From Mesorhizobium australicum (GTDB taxonomy: Bacteria > Pseudomonadota > Alphaproteobacteria > Rhizobiales > Rhizobiaceae), in assembly GCF_900177325.1 (NCBI RefSeq), contig NZ_FXBL01000004.1, positions 434,001 through 498,000 on the forward strand: 64,000 bases of DNA, in the 5' to 3' direction. The notes under the pieces are model-generated. The model ran no database searches, had not been told where the DNA came from, and was given only the letters and a program-made list of their open reading frames with translations. Shown in pieces: positions 31,747 to 41,157 of the stretch. How positions within the stretch are numbered: position 1 is the first letter of the stretch; each line of letters opens with the position of its first letter. The translations under genes and the position numbers were made by a program.

Positions 31747-32253
31747 ATGGCCAAGGAAAAGACACTGGAAGACCTCTTCCACGATACGCTGAAGGACATC
31801 TACTACGCCGAGCGGAAAATCCTAAAGGCGCTGCCCAAGATGAAGCGCGCCGCACAGTCTGAAGAGCTGAAAGCCGCCTTCGACAAGCACAAGGACGAGA
31901 CCGAAGGTCATGTCGAGCGCCTGCAGCAGGTGTTCGAGATCATCGGCAAGCGCGCCCAGGGCAAGACCTGTGATGCAATCGAAGGCATCATCGCCGAAGG
32001 CGAAGAAATCATGGACGAGTTCAAGGACACGGTCGCACTCGATGCCGGCCTGATCTCCGCTGCTCAGGCTGTCGAGCACTACGAAATCACCCGCTACGGC
32101 ACGCTGAAGCGCTGGGCGACCGAGTTGGGCATGGCGGATGCCGCGAAGCTCCTCGATGCGACGCTGCAGGAAGAATCGAAGACCGACAGCGATCTAACCA
32201 AGCTCGCCGACGCGTCGGCCAACGAACGGGCGAAAGCGAGAAAGGCAGCCTGA
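31747..32253 (+). CDS. DUF892 (YciE/YciF-like) ferritin-like protein
   Basis: 168 residues from the ATG at 31747 (AAAGGG 8 nt upstream; an ATG at 31741 is too close to it). Ferritin-like four-helix domain starting KTLEDLFHDTLKDIYYAERKIL, with helices carrying KDETEGHVERLQQVFE and SAAQAVEHYEITRYGTLKRWA, i.e. the E...ExxH-type metal-ligand pattern. Stress protein of the YciF family. It has its own EcfG-type promoter and a strong terminator immediately after the stop. Confidence 0.92.
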   Translation: MAKEKTLEDLFHDTLKDIYYAERKILKALPKMKRAAQSEELKAAFDKHKDETEGHVERLQQVFEIIGKRAQGKTCDAIEGIIAEGEEIMDEFKDTVALDAGLISAAQAVEHYEITRYGTLKRWATELGMADAAKLLDATLQEESKTDSDLTKLADASANERAKARKAA

Positions 32254-32258
32254 TCCGT

Positions 32259-32291
32259 GAGCGGCCCGGGAGTTGAACTCCCGTGCCGCTC
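32259..32291 (+). terminator. Strong hairpin between DUF892 and catalase genes
   Basis: GAGCGGC (32259-32265) pairs with GCCGCTC (32285-32291), with an inner CGGGAGTT/AACTCCCG pair (32267-32274, 32276-32283). It begins 6 bp after the DUF892 stop. No U-run, so efficiency is uncertain. Confidence 0.6.
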
Positions 32292-32352
32292 TGCTTCCAG
32301 GATTTGCCAGGTCTTCGAACCGGAGACTGCATCAGTTCACGAGGATACATCG

Positions 32353-34455
32353 ATGGCCCGCACCCCAGCCGCAAAAGGCAAGGCAGCCAGCATTCACGAT
32401 CAGAAGCTCGTTCGCGGCAACGGCGGCGAACTGCACCAAACCGGAGAAGGCGACACCGAGATTCTGACGACATCGCAGGGCGCTCCTGTCTCAGATGATC
32501 AGAACACGTTGAAGATCGGCGAGCGCGGCCCGGCGCTGATCGAGGATTTTCACTTCCGCGAGAAGATCTTCCACTTCGACCATGAGCGCATTCCGGAGCG
32601 CGTGGTGCATGCCCGCGGCTATGGTGCGCATGGCTATTTCGAGACTTACGAATCCTTGGCGAAATACACCCGCGCCGACATCTTCCAGCGCGCAGGAGAG
32701 AAAACGCCCGCCTTTGTCCGCTTCTCGACCGTAGCGGGGGCGAAGGGCTCCTTCGACCTCGCCCGCGACGTGCGCGGCTTCGCGGTCAAGCTCTACACGC
32801 AGGAGGGCAATTGGGACATCGTCGGCAACAACATCCCCGTGTTCTTCATCCAGGACGCGATCAAGTTTCCGGATCTCGTCCATGCCGTGAAAGAGGAGCC
32901 TGACCGCGCATTCCCCCAGGCCCAGTCGGCACACGACAATTTCTGGGACTTTATCTCGCTCACTCCGGAATCCATGCACATGATCATGTGGATTATGTCC
33001 GATCGGGCGATCCCGCGCTCCTTCCGCTTCATGGAAGGCTTCGGCGTCCACACGTTCCGCTTCCTGAACGCGAAGGACGAGTCGACCTTCGTCAAGTTCA
33101 TCTGGAAGCCGAAGCTCGGCCTTCAGTCGGTCATTTGGAACGAGGCGGTGAAGATCAACGGTGCCGATCCGGACTTCCACCGCCGTGACCTCTGGGACGC
33201 GATACAGGCGGGCGACTTTCCCGAGTGGGAGCTCTGCGTGCAACTCTTCGACCAGGAGTTCGCCGACTCGTTCGATTTCGACATACTCGACCCGACCAAG
33301 ATCATTCCTGAAGAGATCGTCGAACCGATCCCGGTGGGCCGGCTCGTGCTCGACCGCATGCCCGACAATTTTTTCGCCGAGACCGAGCAGGTCGCGTTCA
33401 TGACCCAGAACGTGCCGCCGGGCGTGGATTTCTCGAACGACCCGCTGCTGCAGGGGAGAAACTTCTCTTATCTCGACACGCAGCTGAAGCGGCTTGGCGG
33501 ACCCAACTTCACCCACATCCCGATCAACGCGCCGAAGTGCCCGATGCATCACTTCCAGCAGGACGGGCACATGGCGATGCGCAATCCCGTCGGCCGGGCG
33601 AACTATCAGCCGAACTCCTGGGGCTTGGGGCCGCGCGAGCATCCGCAAAAGGGCTTCCGCTCGTTCGCGGATGCCGAGGATGGACAGAAGGTCCGTCTTC
33701 GCGCGGAAAGCTTCGCCGACCACTACAGTCAGGCGCGCCAGTTCTTCGTCAGCCAGACCGTGACGGAGCAAAAGCACATCGCCATGGCGCTCACCTTCGA
33801 ACTGTCGAAAGTCGAGACCGTCACCATTCGCGAGCGGATGGTGTCGCATCTGCTGAACATCGACGAGGGGCTGGGCGAAACGGTCGCCGAGAAGCTCGGG
33901 ATAAAGACGCTGCCGAAGAAAGCCGATGCAGCAATCGCGCCGCGCGACGATTTGCCGGCCTCCGACGCGCTTTCGATTGTCAGGAATGGGCCCGGCAGTT
34001 TCAAGGGCAGGAAGGTCGGTGTGCTGGTCACTGACGGGTGTGACGGCGCGCTGTTGAAGAAGCTGGAGGCAGCGCTGAAGAAGGAAGGCGCCAAGATGGA
34101 AATCGTCGCGCCGAAGGTCGGCGGCGTGGAGGCGACCGACGGATCGATGATCGAAGGCAAGCAAATGATCGATGGCGGGCCGTCAGTCCTCTATGACGCC
34201 GTCGCGATCATCGTCAGTCCGGAAGGCACCGAGCAACTGGTCAAGGAAGCGGCGGTGCGCGACTTCATCGCCGACGCGTTCGCTCACTGCAAGTTCATCG
34301 CGCATGTCGAAGCGGCGAAGCCGCTGCTAGACAAGACCGGTGTCGAGCCGGACGAGGGCGTGATACCGCTCGGTTCGGCAGCCGACATCGCAGCGTTCAT
34401 CGACAGTTGCCGCAAGCTCCGGCTATGGGCACGCGAGGCGAAGGTGAAGCTGTAG
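32353..34455 (+). CDS. katE: Large-subunit catalase (HPII/KatE type)
   Basis: 700 residues from the ATG at 32353. Clade 2 catalase: heme active-site histidine in [12 protein letters not shown] near residue 90, asparagine region [13 protein letters not shown], proximal tyrosine region [18 protein letters not shown], then a C-terminal class-I-amidotransferase/DJ-1-like domain ([18 protein letters not shown], about residue 555 on). It destroys hydrogen peroxide in stationary phase. Normal length and intact. No EcfG motif seen in the 60 bp upstream; read-through from the DUF892 promoter is possible despite the hairpin. Confidence 0.96.
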   Translation: MARTPAAKGKAASIHDQKLVRGNGGELHQTGEGDTEILTTSQGAPVSDDQNTLKIGERGPALIEDFHFREKIFHFDHERIPERVVHARGYGAHGYFETYESLAKYTRADIFQRAGEKTPAFVRFSTVAGAKGSFDLARDVRGFAVKLYTQEGNWDIVGNNIPVFFIQDAIKFPDLVHAVKEEPDRAFPQAQSAHDNFWDFISLTPESMHMIMWIMSDRAIPRSFRFMEGFGVHTFRFLNAKDESTFVKFIWKPKLGLQSVIWNEAVKINGADPDFHRRDLWDAIQAGDFPEWELCVQLFDQEFADSFDFDILDPTKIIPEEIVEPIPVGRLVLDRMPDNFFAETEQVAFMTQNVPPGVDFSNDPLLQGRNFSYLDTQLKRLGGPNFTHIPINAPKCPMHHFQQDGHMAMRNPVGRANYQPNSWGLGPREHPQKGFRSFADAEDGQKVRLRAESFADHYSQARQFFVSQTVTEQKHIAMALTFELSKVETVTIRERMVSHLLNIDEGLGETVAEKLGIKTLPKKADAAIAPRDDLPASDALSIVRNGPGSFKGRKVGVLVTDGCDGALLKKLEAALKKEGAKMEIVAPKVGGVEATDGSMIEGKQMIDGGPSVLYDAVAIIVSPEGTEQLVKEAAVRDFIADAFAHCKFIAHVEAAKPLLDKTGVEPDEGVIPLGSAADIAAFIDSCRKLRLWAREAKVKL

Positions 34456-34462
34456 CCGGACA

Positions 34463-35071
34463 ATGGCCAGCAAGGGACTGATCCACGGACCTCTCGGCGA
34501 AAACTGCCTGCATCTGTGCGTAGACATGCAGGCAGTTTTCCTGCCCGGATCGCCGTGGTCAAATCCATGGATGGGGAGGGTCCTTCCAGCGATCGAAGAA
34601 ATCGCTGGGCGGCACGTGAACCAGACAGTGTTCACTCGCTTCATCCCCGCACCCAGGGCTGAGGTCGCGCCTGGAATGTGGAAGCGCTACTACCGCAAGT
34701 GGGAATCCCTGACACTCGACCGCGTCGATCCGCATGCGATCGAGCTAGTGCCTTCGCTCGCGCGTTTTGTGCCTCCGGCAACCATCCTCGACAAGCTGGT
34801 CTATTCACCGTGGACGGAAGGCCGTCTTGACGCAATGCTGAAGCGCGGCAGCACCCACACTCTCGTGGTCACAGGGGGAGAGACGGATGTCTGTGTCCTG
34901 GCGACAGTGCTCGGCGCGATCGACCGGGGTTTTCGAACAGTGATCGTCGCCGACGCCATATGCGGCTCCGCGGACGAGACCCACGACGCCGCAATGACGC
35001 TCTATTCGTCTCGATTCAGCGAGCAGGTCGAGATCGTCACTACCGAAGAAATCGTGGCCGCTTGGCCATGA
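34463..35071 (+). CDS. Isochorismatase-family cysteine hydrolase
   Basis: 202 residues. The catalytic triad of the family is visible: Asp in LCVDMQAVF (about residue 21), Lys in ILDKLVYSPW (about 112) and Cys in VTGGETDVCVLATVL (about 145), followed by a cis-peptide-like GGE. The substrate is unknown; nicotinamidase- or isochorismatase-like hydrolysis is typical. It starts 7 bp after the catalase stop, probably the same transcript. Confidence 0.9.
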   Translation: MASKGLIHGPLGENCLHLCVDMQAVFLPGSPWSNPWMGRVLPAIEEIAGRHVNQTVFTRFIPAPRAEVAPGMWKRYYRKWESLTLDRVDPHAIELVPSLARFVPPATILDKLVYSPWTEGRLDAMLKRGSTHTLVVTGGETDVCVLATVLGAIDRGFRTVIVADAICGSADETHDAAMTLYSSRFSEQVEIVTTEEIVAAWP

Positions 35072-35427
35072 CCGACTTCTGTCTCGTCTACGTCTGAGAT
35101 TCGGTCCCGAGGGGCCGTCGCCGGTCGGGATTAGGTTGACCGCGGACAGTACCTCATCCGCACCGGATAGACACGCTCTCAACAGTATCATGCATAAGGC
35201 GGAAGATTGCGCCTGAGGAAACACGCACCGGCGTATCGATGCGTCGCTCTCAGCTATCGATCCACGATGTCCGTACCTTCGCCTCCAGTGTGGATCGTGT
35301 GCGGCTTGGACAACAGCTGCCGCAGGGCAGGATCAGGGCCGTGTTCGGTCTGCCAGGGATCGATCCACATATCCGGCAAAGCTGCCGTCAACGTCTAATA
35401 TCCGAGCTAGTATTGACGTGGATATGG
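35072..35427. other. 356-bp intergenic region between convergent genes
   Basis: No gene supported. A weak inverted repeat ATATCC (35398-35403)/GGATAT (35420-35425) lies just past the stop of the HWE kinase and could aid termination. Otherwise nothing recognised. Confidence 0.4.
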
Positions 35428-36537
35428 TCACGCTCCGTCCGGTACGATCTCGTACACAACGCCCTCTGGATCAAAGGTGATGTGTGCCTTGGCTCCGAAA
35501 GCTGCCGCAACGTGACGCTGAATCAAGCGGGAGCCGAAGCCTGATCTCAGTGGGGGCATTACTCTAGGTCCCCCGCGCTCTCTCCACACCAGATGAAGGC
35601 CTTTGTTGTCGACGACTTGCCATGAAATTGCGACCTGTCCTTCTCCGTTTGAGAGGGAGCCGTACTTGATCGCATTGGTCACCAGTTCGTTGAGCGCGAG
35701 GGAAAGGGCGAGCGCCTTCTCTTCCGACAGCTTGAGGTTGGGACCTTCTGCGAGAACCCGGCCTTCCTCGATGGCATGCGGGGCAAGCGCGGTGGAGATG
35801 ATTCCGTGGATTTCCGCTTCGGTCGTGACGCCGGAGCGGAGGACATTCTGGACGTCTGCCAGGGCCTGAAGGCGTCGGCTCAACGTCCTCTCGATATCGT
35901 TGCGATCTTCGGAGGCGCGCACAGTCTGCGATGCAATCGAACTGACGAGGGTGAGGATGTTGCGGATGCGGTGGGAAAGCTCTGCATTGAGAACGTCCGA
36001 GCGTCGCTGGGCGAGGACGGTCTCGGTCGTCTCGACGACGGTGTCCATGAAGCCTTGCACCTGTCCATCGGCATCGACGACTGGGCTGTAGCAGAAAGTG
36101 AAGTAGGCCTGTTCGGGGTCGCCCGTCCGGTTGATGACAAGCGGGAAGTTCTCGATGAACGTTGCGTCACCAGCGAGCGCCTTCAGGGCGATCGGCCCGA
36201 TGTCGTCCCAGGCTTCCGCCCACACCTTGTCGAACGGTACGCCGATCGCAGCAGGCTTGCCGCCGAGGATCGGCAGGAAAGCGTCGTTGTGAAAGGTGAT
36301 CATCTCGGTTCCCCAGACCAGCGCTTTTGGGAATGCTGACCGCAGCATCAAACCGATCGTTGATCGCAGGACCGGCCGCCAGGTTTCAATCGGTCCGAGA
36401 TGCGACGTCGACCAATCATGCTCGGCGATCACTCGAGCAGACGCACTGTCGACGTCAAGAAATGGGTACCGAGAAACAGCCACTGAAAAAACCCCAATGC
36501 CACCCGCTGCGGGGCTAACAGAGCGTAATCGATACAT
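35428..36537 (-). CDS. HWE histidine kinase with PAS-like sensor
   Basis: 369 residues from the ATG at 36537 (the frame is open to 36681). The N-terminal 200 residues form a PAS-like sensor found in HWE kinases: HLGPIETWRPVLRSTIGLML, FHNDAFLPILGGKPAAIG, then FCYSPVVDADGQVQGFMDTV. HWE catalytic part: phospho-accepting His in NAELSHRIRNILTLVSSIAS, N-box ALNELVTNAIKYGSLS and the WRERGGP motif that names the family. No transmembrane segment, so cytosolic. Such kinases feed the PhyR-NepR-EcfG general stress pathway in alphaproteobacteria. Divergent from the stress-type PRC gene. Confidence 0.92.
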   Translation of the reverse strand: MYRLRSVSPAAGGIGVFSVAVSRYPFLDVDSASARVIAEHDWSTSHLGPIETWRPVLRSTIGLMLRSAFPKALVWGTEMITFHNDAFLPILGGKPAAIGVPFDKVWAEAWDDIGPIALKALAGDATFIENFPLVINRTGDPEQAYFTFCYSPVVDADGQVQGFMDTVVETTETVLAQRRSDVLNAELSHRIRNILTLVSSIASQTVRASEDRNDIERTLSRRLQALADVQNVLRSGVTTEAEIHGIISTALAPHAIEEGRVLAEGPNLKLSEEKALALSLALNELVTNAIKYGSLSNGEGQVAISWQVVDNKGLHLVWRERGGPRVMPPLRSGFGSRLIQRHVAAAFGAKAHITFDPEGVVYEIVPDGA

Positions 36538-36645
36538 TATCTCGATGGACACGCAACCTCGCGAAAAACCTTCGGATAAATGATAAAGCACGCGGCGACC
36601 GCATATCTGCAGGAGGGGCGCGCCAAGCTTATCGCTGTGTCCGAA

Positions 36646-36670
36646 GGAACCGTCGCCTCGTTCAATGGTT
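36646..36670 (+). promoter_or_regulatory. EcfG-type promoter upstream of PRC-barrel gene
   Basis: GGAAC (36646-36650), 16 bp, GGTT (36667-36670), 29 bp before the start codon. One mismatch to GGAAC-N16-CGTT. Confidence 0.65.
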
Positions 36671-36698
36671 TTGAACCCCATGAACGAGGAGAATTGTC

Positions 36699-36995
36699 AT
36701 GGACCATTCCAAGCACGTCCGCCTCTCAGCTGACGAACTCACCCCGACGATAATCGAGGGCGCGACCATCTACGGCGCCGACGACCACAAGGTGGGCTCG
36801 GTGTCCCACCTGCACGGCACAGGCGCAGACAGCCAGGTCGTCATCGACGTGGGCGGCTTTCTCGGCATAGGAGCCAAGCCGGTCGCCGTCAACGCGCGCG
36901 ATCTCGATTTCATGCGCGACGAAGATGGCGATGTTCACGCGGTGACGACGTGGACGAAGGATCAGCTCAAGGCGATGCCTGAACACCATCATTGA
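36699..36995 (+). CDS. PRC-barrel domain protein
   Basis: 98 residues, ATG with GAGGAG 7 nt upstream. Single PRC-barrel fold: EGATIYGADDHKVGSVSHLH, VVIDVGGFLGIGAKPVAVNARDL, ending in a His-rich tail. Small cytosolic stress-associated protein in rhizobia; binding partner unknown. It carries an EcfG-type promoter and is followed by a terminator-like hairpin (37004-37022). Confidence 0.9.
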   Translation: MDHSKHVRLSADELTPTIIEGATIYGADDHKVGSVSHLHGTGADSQVVIDVGGFLGIGAKPVAVNARDLDFMRDEDGDVHAVTTWTKDQLKAMPEHHH

Positions 36996-37003
36996 GGTTC
37001 CAT

Positions 37004-37022
37004 CGCCCGGTCCAGCCGGGCG
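37004..37022 (+). terminator. Hairpin between PRC and KGG-like genes
   Basis: CGCCCGG (37004-37010) pairs with CCGGGCG (37016-37022) around TCCAG. Only a weak U-rich stretch follows, so it may attenuate rather than end transcription. Confidence 0.45.
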
Positions 37023-37043
37023 CGTTGTTCTGAGGAGGATGCC

Positions 37044-37364
37044 ATGCCGCGTGGAGACAAGTCCAAGTATACCGACAAGCAGGAGCGTAAGGCTGACCAC
37101 ATCGCTGAGGGCTACGAGAAGCGTGGTGTTTCGGAGAAGGAAGCCGAACGCCGCGCCTGGGCCACCGTGAACAAGGACGACGGCGGCGGCAAGAAGCCTG
37201 GCGGCTCGGGCCGCGGCAAGCACACCGGCAACCCTGCCGCGCATAAGGGGGGTGAACAAGGCGGGAAGGCGTCAGCGTCCCGTACGGCTGCCGAACCCTC
37301 CGCGTCGGCGAAGAAAGCGGCTGCGACCAGAAAGCGAAATGCCGCACACGCAGCCCGCACCTGA
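37044..37364 (+). CDS. Plasmid-stabilization-like basic protein
   Basis: 106 residues, ATG with GAGGAGG upstream. N-terminal KYTDKQERKADHIAEGYEKRGVSEKEAERRAWATVNK is the conserved part of a family often annotated as plasmid stabilization protein; the rest is low-complexity, Gly/Lys/Ala-rich and presumably disordered, reminiscent of histone-like tails. Role unknown, commonly found among stress genes. It lies between the PRC gene and the dehydrogenase with short gaps. Confidence 0.8.
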   Translation: MPRGDKSKYTDKQERKADHIAEGYEKRGVSEKEAERRAWATVNKDDGGGKKPGGSGRGKHTGNPAAHKGGEQGGKASASRTAAEPSASAKKAAATRKRNAAHAART

Positions 37365-37385
37365 ACTCGTCGCCTAAAGGGATTG

Positions 37386-38345
37386 ATGGCCGTGGCGAAA
37401 GCAGAGGTTCGAAAACAGCGCAGCATCCAGAAGAAGGTGGACGCGGATGATCGCCGCAAGGTGCCCACCAAGCCAAGTCCTATGCAGGCTGGCGCACGCA
37501 AGTATCCTGCTCCGCCGTTTCCGAAGCAGCATCACCCCAAGCCAGGTATGGAGCACGCCATCGACCCGGCTCCGCTTTACGATGCACCCTTCTACAAGGG
37601 ATCTGGCAAACTGGAAGGCAAGGTCGCGCTGATCACCGGCGGAGATTCGGGCATCGGCCGCGCGGTCGCGGTCCTGTTCGCCCGCGAGGGCGCCGACGTG
37701 GCGATCTGTCACCTTGCAGAGAAGGCCGATGCCGAGGCGACTAAAGCGGCAGTCGAGGCGGAAGGTCGCAGAGCCATTATAATCGCGGGCGACGTGTCCA
37801 AAAGAGCGTTCTGCGACAAGGCAGTGGCACAAACCGTCAAGCAACTGGGCGGTCTCGATATCCTGGTCAACAACGCTGCATTCCAGATCCATTCGGCGGA
37901 CTTCGCTGACCTGACGGAAATGCATTTTGACACCACGCTGAAGACCAATCTCTACGGCTATTTCCATATGGCGCAGGCGGCATTGCTGCACCTGAAGCCA
38001 GGATCGGCGATCATCAACACCGGCTCGGTGACCGGCATCGACGGATCGAAGGAACTGGTCGACTACTCGATGACCAAGGGCGGCATCCACGCCTTCACCC
38101 GCGCGCTCGCGGGAAACCTTGTCGGAAAGGGCATAAGGGTCAACTGCGTCGCTCCGGGTCCGGTGTGGACCCCCCTCAACCCCTCCGAAAAGGAGGCTGA
38201 GGACGTTTCGCAGTTCGGAGCGAAAACCCCGATGAAGCGGCCCGCGCAGCCGGAAGAGATCGCGCCAGCCTATGTCTTCCTCGCCTCACCGCAGACGTCG
38301 AGCTACATCACGGGCGAGATATTGCCGATCGTCGGGGGCTATTGA
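37386..38345 (+). CDS. Short-chain dehydrogenase, YghA-like
   Basis: 319 residues from the ATG at 37386 (AAAGGG upstream). Classical SDR: NAD(P)-binding TGGDSGIGR near residue 80, NNAA near 160, catalytic Ser in INTGSVTG and YSMTKGG (YxxxK) near 225. The 50-residue N-terminal extension (KPSPMQAGARKYPAPPFPKQ) is typical of the YghA subgroup, linked to general stress in several bacteria. Substrate unknown. Confidence 0.92.
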   Translation: MAVAKAEVRKQRSIQKKVDADDRRKVPTKPSPMQAGARKYPAPPFPKQHHPKPGMEHAIDPAPLYDAPFYKGSGKLEGKVALITGGDSGIGRAVAVLFAREGADVAICHLAEKADAEATKAAVEAEGRRAIIIAGDVSKRAFCDKAVAQTVKQLGGLDILVNNAAFQIHSADFADLTEMHFDTTLKTNLYGYFHMAQAALLHLKPGSAIINTGSVTGIDGSKELVDYSMTKGGIHAFTRALAGNLVGKGIRVNCVAPGPVWTPLNPSEKEAEDVSQFGAKTPMKRPAQPEEIAPAYVFLASPQTSSYITGEILPIVGGY

Positions 38346-38390
38346 GGCAAGGGGCGGCCAACGGAGAAGCCACGCCCGAGCGTTGTTCAC

Positions 38391-38415
38391 GGAACAAATC
38401 CGGAAGCTATGCGTA
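38391..38415 (+). promoter_or_regulatory. EcfG-like promoter upstream of DUF2231 gene
   Basis: GGAAC (38391-38395), 16 bp, CGTA (38412-38415); one mismatch to the consensus, 37 bp before the DUF2231 start. Confidence 0.55.
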
Positions 38416-38451
38416 TGAGATTGTATCTCACCACGCGAGCGGGGCGACTTC

Positions 38452-38871
38452 ATGCAGGATCGGGATGTTCTTTATCCACCTCTCTGGTCTCTGAGCCAGA
38501 TCTACCGCGCCCTGGTCGCCTTCCCGATCGCCACCTTCACCCTCACCGTCGTCACCGATCTCGCCTATCTGCAGACGTCCAATCTTCTCTGGCTGCACTT
38601 CTCCGAATGGCTGCTGTTTGCCGGGCTGGTCATCGGCATTGTCGCGGCGATCTATCTCGGCATCCTCTGCCTCGTGCGGCGCAGCAGGCCATCACGGCTG
38701 CATGCTCTTTTCGGCGTCGTCGCGCTGATCCTGGCGGCGCTGAACAGCTTCATCCACACCGCCGACGGCTGGACGGCCGTGATGCCATATGGACTGGCGA
38801 CGTCGATCGCGACCGTCATCGCAATGCTTCTTGCGAGCTGGTTCGGCAGCTGGAGGCACCGCCATAACTAA
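38452..38871 (+). CDS. DUF2231 four-helix membrane protein
   Basis: 139 residues with four transmembrane helices (about 20-42, 48-75, 83-103, 108-132) and conserved H48-type residue in LWLHFSEWLL. DUF2231 family, small inner-membrane protein often encoded beside PQQ/sorbosone-dehydrogenase-type proteins, as here. Function not established; a role in electron transfer or heme coordination is speculation. Confidence 0.88.
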   Translation: MQDRDVLYPPLWSLSQIYRALVAFPIATFTLTVVTDLAYLQTSNLLWLHFSEWLLFAGLVIGIVAAIYLGILCLVRRSRPSRLHALFGVVALILAALNSFIHTADGWTAVMPYGLATSIATVIAMLLASWFGSWRHRHN

Positions 38872-40363
38872 AGGTCTCGTCTATCGCGCTTCCGCTCTCG
38901 CACTCGTCGCCGCCCTTGCTGCGGGCTGCAGCGGCGACGACGATTTCGACGTGTCGCAACAGATCGGCCCCGAGCCCGTCCTTCCCGAGCCGTCATCGAG
39001 CCTCCTTCCCGATCTCAAGGTGGCGGAGGTCGTCGGCTGGTCGGAGGGGCGGACGCCTACGGTGTCCGACGGGTTGACGGTTTCAGCCTATGCGACCGAC
39101 CTCGCCAATCCCCGCACGGTCCACACGCTGCCGAACGGCGACGTGCTCGTTGTCCAGTCCAAGGCGCCGCCCGGCAAGCCGCTCAACCGGCCCAAGGACA
39201 TCATCCGCGGGTTCATCATGTCGATGGCTGCGGGCGAAGCAGGCGGCGACAAGGAGACGAACCTCGTCACGCTGCTGCGGGATACGGATCGCGACGGTAC
39301 GGTGGACGAGCGCAGCGACCTGTTGACCGGGCTGACCTCGCCATTCGGTATCGCCTGGCACGAGGACACACTCTACGTGGCAGCGGCTGATGCGATCCTC
39401 GCCTATCCCTATGAGCTCGGGCAGCAGGAAATCACCGCCGAGCCGCGGATCCTGACACCCCTGCCCGGCGGGCCGATCAACCACCACTGGACGAAGGATC
39501 TGGCGCTGAGCCCCGACGGGCGCTTCCTCTACGCCTCGGTCGGATCGAACTCGAACGCAGGCGAGCGCGGCATGGAGGCCGAAAAGGGGCGCGCAGCAGT
39601 CTGGCAGGTGGACATCGAGACAGGCGCGTCCCGCGTTTTCGCGTCCGGCCTGCGCAACCCGAACGGGCTGAACCTCCATCCGGAAACCGGCGAGCTCTGG
39701 ACCGTCGTCAACGAGCGCGACGAACTCGGCCCGAACCTCGTGCCGGATTACATGACCTCCGTGCAGGACGGCGGTTTCTACGGCTGGCCCTGGAGCTATT
39801 ACGGCCAGCATGTCGATGAACGCGTTCACCCGCCGCGTCCCGATCTGGTCGAGAAGGCGATCTCCCCCGACTATGCGCTGTCGAGCCATGTCGCAGCCCT
39901 TGGTCTCGCCTTCACCAACAACTCGGCGATGCCGGAGGCCTACCGAAACGGAGCTTTCGTAGGCAACCGAGGCAGTTGGAACCGCAATGCGTTCAACGGG
40001 TACAAGGTGATCTACGTGCCGTTTACCGATGGCAGGCCTTCGGGACAGGCACAGGATGTCGTGACCGGTTTCCTGGACGGCGACGAGGCCCGTGGCCGTC
40101 CGGTCGGCCTCGCGATCGACGGGACTGGCGCGCTCCTGATCGCCGACGACGCGGGCAACACGGTCTGGCGTGTTTCATCCGCCGACGGCACCGTCACGCC
40201 CGAGCCGATCCCGACGGACCGTGTCACCGCTGCCCCCGCAGGACCGGAAGAGACGGCACAGCCACCGGCGCCCGCCGAGCCAGGCGGTGCTGCGCCATCG
40301 CAAACCGATGTCGCACCCGCCGTATCTCCAGAGGACGGCGCACCCGCGCCGCAGACGGAGTGA
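38789..40363 (+). CDS. Sorbosone dehydrogenase-family lipoprotein (beta-propeller)
   Basis: The coding frame opens at an ATG overlapping the DUF2231 gene by 83 bp; a TTG at 38831 is an alternative, because the mature protein starts only after the lipobox LVAALAAGC. After the lipid-anchored Cys comes a six-bladed propeller of the PQQ-glucose/sorbosone dehydrogenase superfamily: VSAYATDLANPRTVHTLPNGDVLVV, WHEDTLYVAAADAI, FASGLRNPNGL, then GSWNRNAFNGYKVIYVPF. A Pro/Ala-rich tail of 50 residues ends it. Periplasmic oxidation of a sugar-like substrate is likely but unproven; neighbouring cytochromes could accept electrons. Confidence 0.88.
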   Translation: MDWRRRSRPSSQCFLRAGSAAGGTAITKGLVYRASALALVAALAAGCSGDDDFDVSQQIGPEPVLPEPSSSLLPDLKVAEVVGWSEGRTPTVSDGLTVSAYATDLANPRTVHTLPNGDVLVVQSKAPPGKPLNRPKDIIRGFIMSMAAGEAGGDKETNLVTLLRDTDRDGTVDERSDLLTGLTSPFGIAWHEDTLYVAAADAILAYPYELGQQEITAEPRILTPLPGGPINHHWTKDLALSPDGRFLYASVGSNSNAGERGMEAEKGRAAVWQVDIETGASRVFASGLRNPNGLNLHPETGELWTVVNERDELGPNLVPDYMTSVQDGGFYGWPWSYYGQHVDERVHPPRPDLVEKAISPDYALSSHVAALGLAFTNNSAMPEAYRNGAFVGNRGSWNRNAFNGYKVIYVPFTDGRPSGQAQDVVTGFLDGDEARGRPVGLAIDGTGALLIADDAGNTVWRVSSADGTVTPEPIPTDRVTAAPAGPEETAQPPAPAEPGGAAPSQTDVAPAVSPEDGAPAPQTE

Positions 40364-40385
40364 CGCGGCGGAGAAACGCCCGGCG

Positions 40386-40922
40386 CTATTCGCTCCGGGC
40401 GTGCGACACCGCAGCGGGATCATCCGGATCAGGTCTCAGCATGCGCATCAGGATATCGGTCCGACGGATGAAGTGCTGGAAGAGCGCGCCCGCCACGTGA
40501 AGCACGATCGCAGCAAGGAGAGCGTTCTGCAGGAGGACGTGGATTGCGCCGGCGGCAGGAACGGCAAGGAACCACGCAACCAGGCCGCTGACCGGCAGCA
40601 GGAGCAGGAGGGCGTAGATAGCGACGTGAACGACTTCGGACAGAAGTTGCAGCAGCCGGGGCTCGTCCGCTGGCGGGGGCGGCGCGCCGCGCGTCAAGCG
40701 CAGGCCGATGCGCGTCAGCGCGAGCAGGAGCACGAGAATACCGGCGCCTATGTGAAGATAGGTCAATGCCGCAGTGTCGGTCGGCGGTACCTCGTTGCGC
40801 CGAAGCGCGCGCCATGCCGCCTCCATACCGCTGTGCGCAACATACTGGAAGGCGACGAGGACAACCACGGCCCAATGCAGCCCGATCTGGAGCGAGGAAT
40901 ATCCCGTCACGGGTTTCTGCAT
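40386..40922 (-). CDS. Cytochrome b561
   Basis: 178 residues from the ATG at 40922 with AGGAGG 8 nt upstream. Four transmembrane helices with the conserved heme-ligating histidines: IGLHWAVVVLVAFQY, LTYLHIGAGILVLLLAL, VHVAIYALLLLLPVSG and AIVLHVAGALFQHFI. Bacterial b561-type di-heme protein moving electrons across the inner membrane, e.g. from quinol to superoxide or periplasmic acceptors. Preceded by a perfect EcfG-type promoter and convergent with the sorbosone-type gene. Confidence 0.92.
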   Translation of the reverse strand: MQKPVTGYSSLQIGLHWAVVVLVAFQYVAHSGMEAAWRALRRNEVPPTDTAALTYLHIGAGILVLLLALTRIGLRLTRGAPPPPADEPRLLQLLSEVVHVAIYALLLLLPVSGLVAWFLAVPAAGAIHVLLQNALLAAIVLHVAGALFQHFIRRTDILMRMLRPDPDDPAAVSHARSE

Positions 40923-40946
40923 GGCACCGCCTCCTGTTTTCCAGCG

Positions 40947-40971
40947 AACGCGGTTCCCGCCTGCGCGTTCC
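40947..40971 (-). promoter_or_regulatory. EcfG-type promoter of cytochrome b561
   Basis: On the minus strand GGAAC (40971-40967), 16 bp, CGTT (40950-40947), 25 bp upstream of the start codon. Perfect consensus. Confidence 0.8.
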
Positions 40972-41157
40972 CAGCCGCAGCTTGGGTCGACGTCAAAGTC
41001 TGATGCCAACCGCTTAGTGATCTGTATGCTGCTTTAAACGCCTGTTGTCTGCCCAGAGAAAGCCGAGAAGGTAGCCGACCTGACCGAGAACGCGCAACCA
41101 GCAGCCAAAACGCGTATCTCGCCGCCCGGCCGGGTCGTCGCCCTGTCGTTCGCCTGT

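Noticed and set aside
32491..34164. 557-residue minus-strand ORF opposite katE
   Set aside because: It is a shadow of the catalase reading frame with no motif and no ribosome-binding site.
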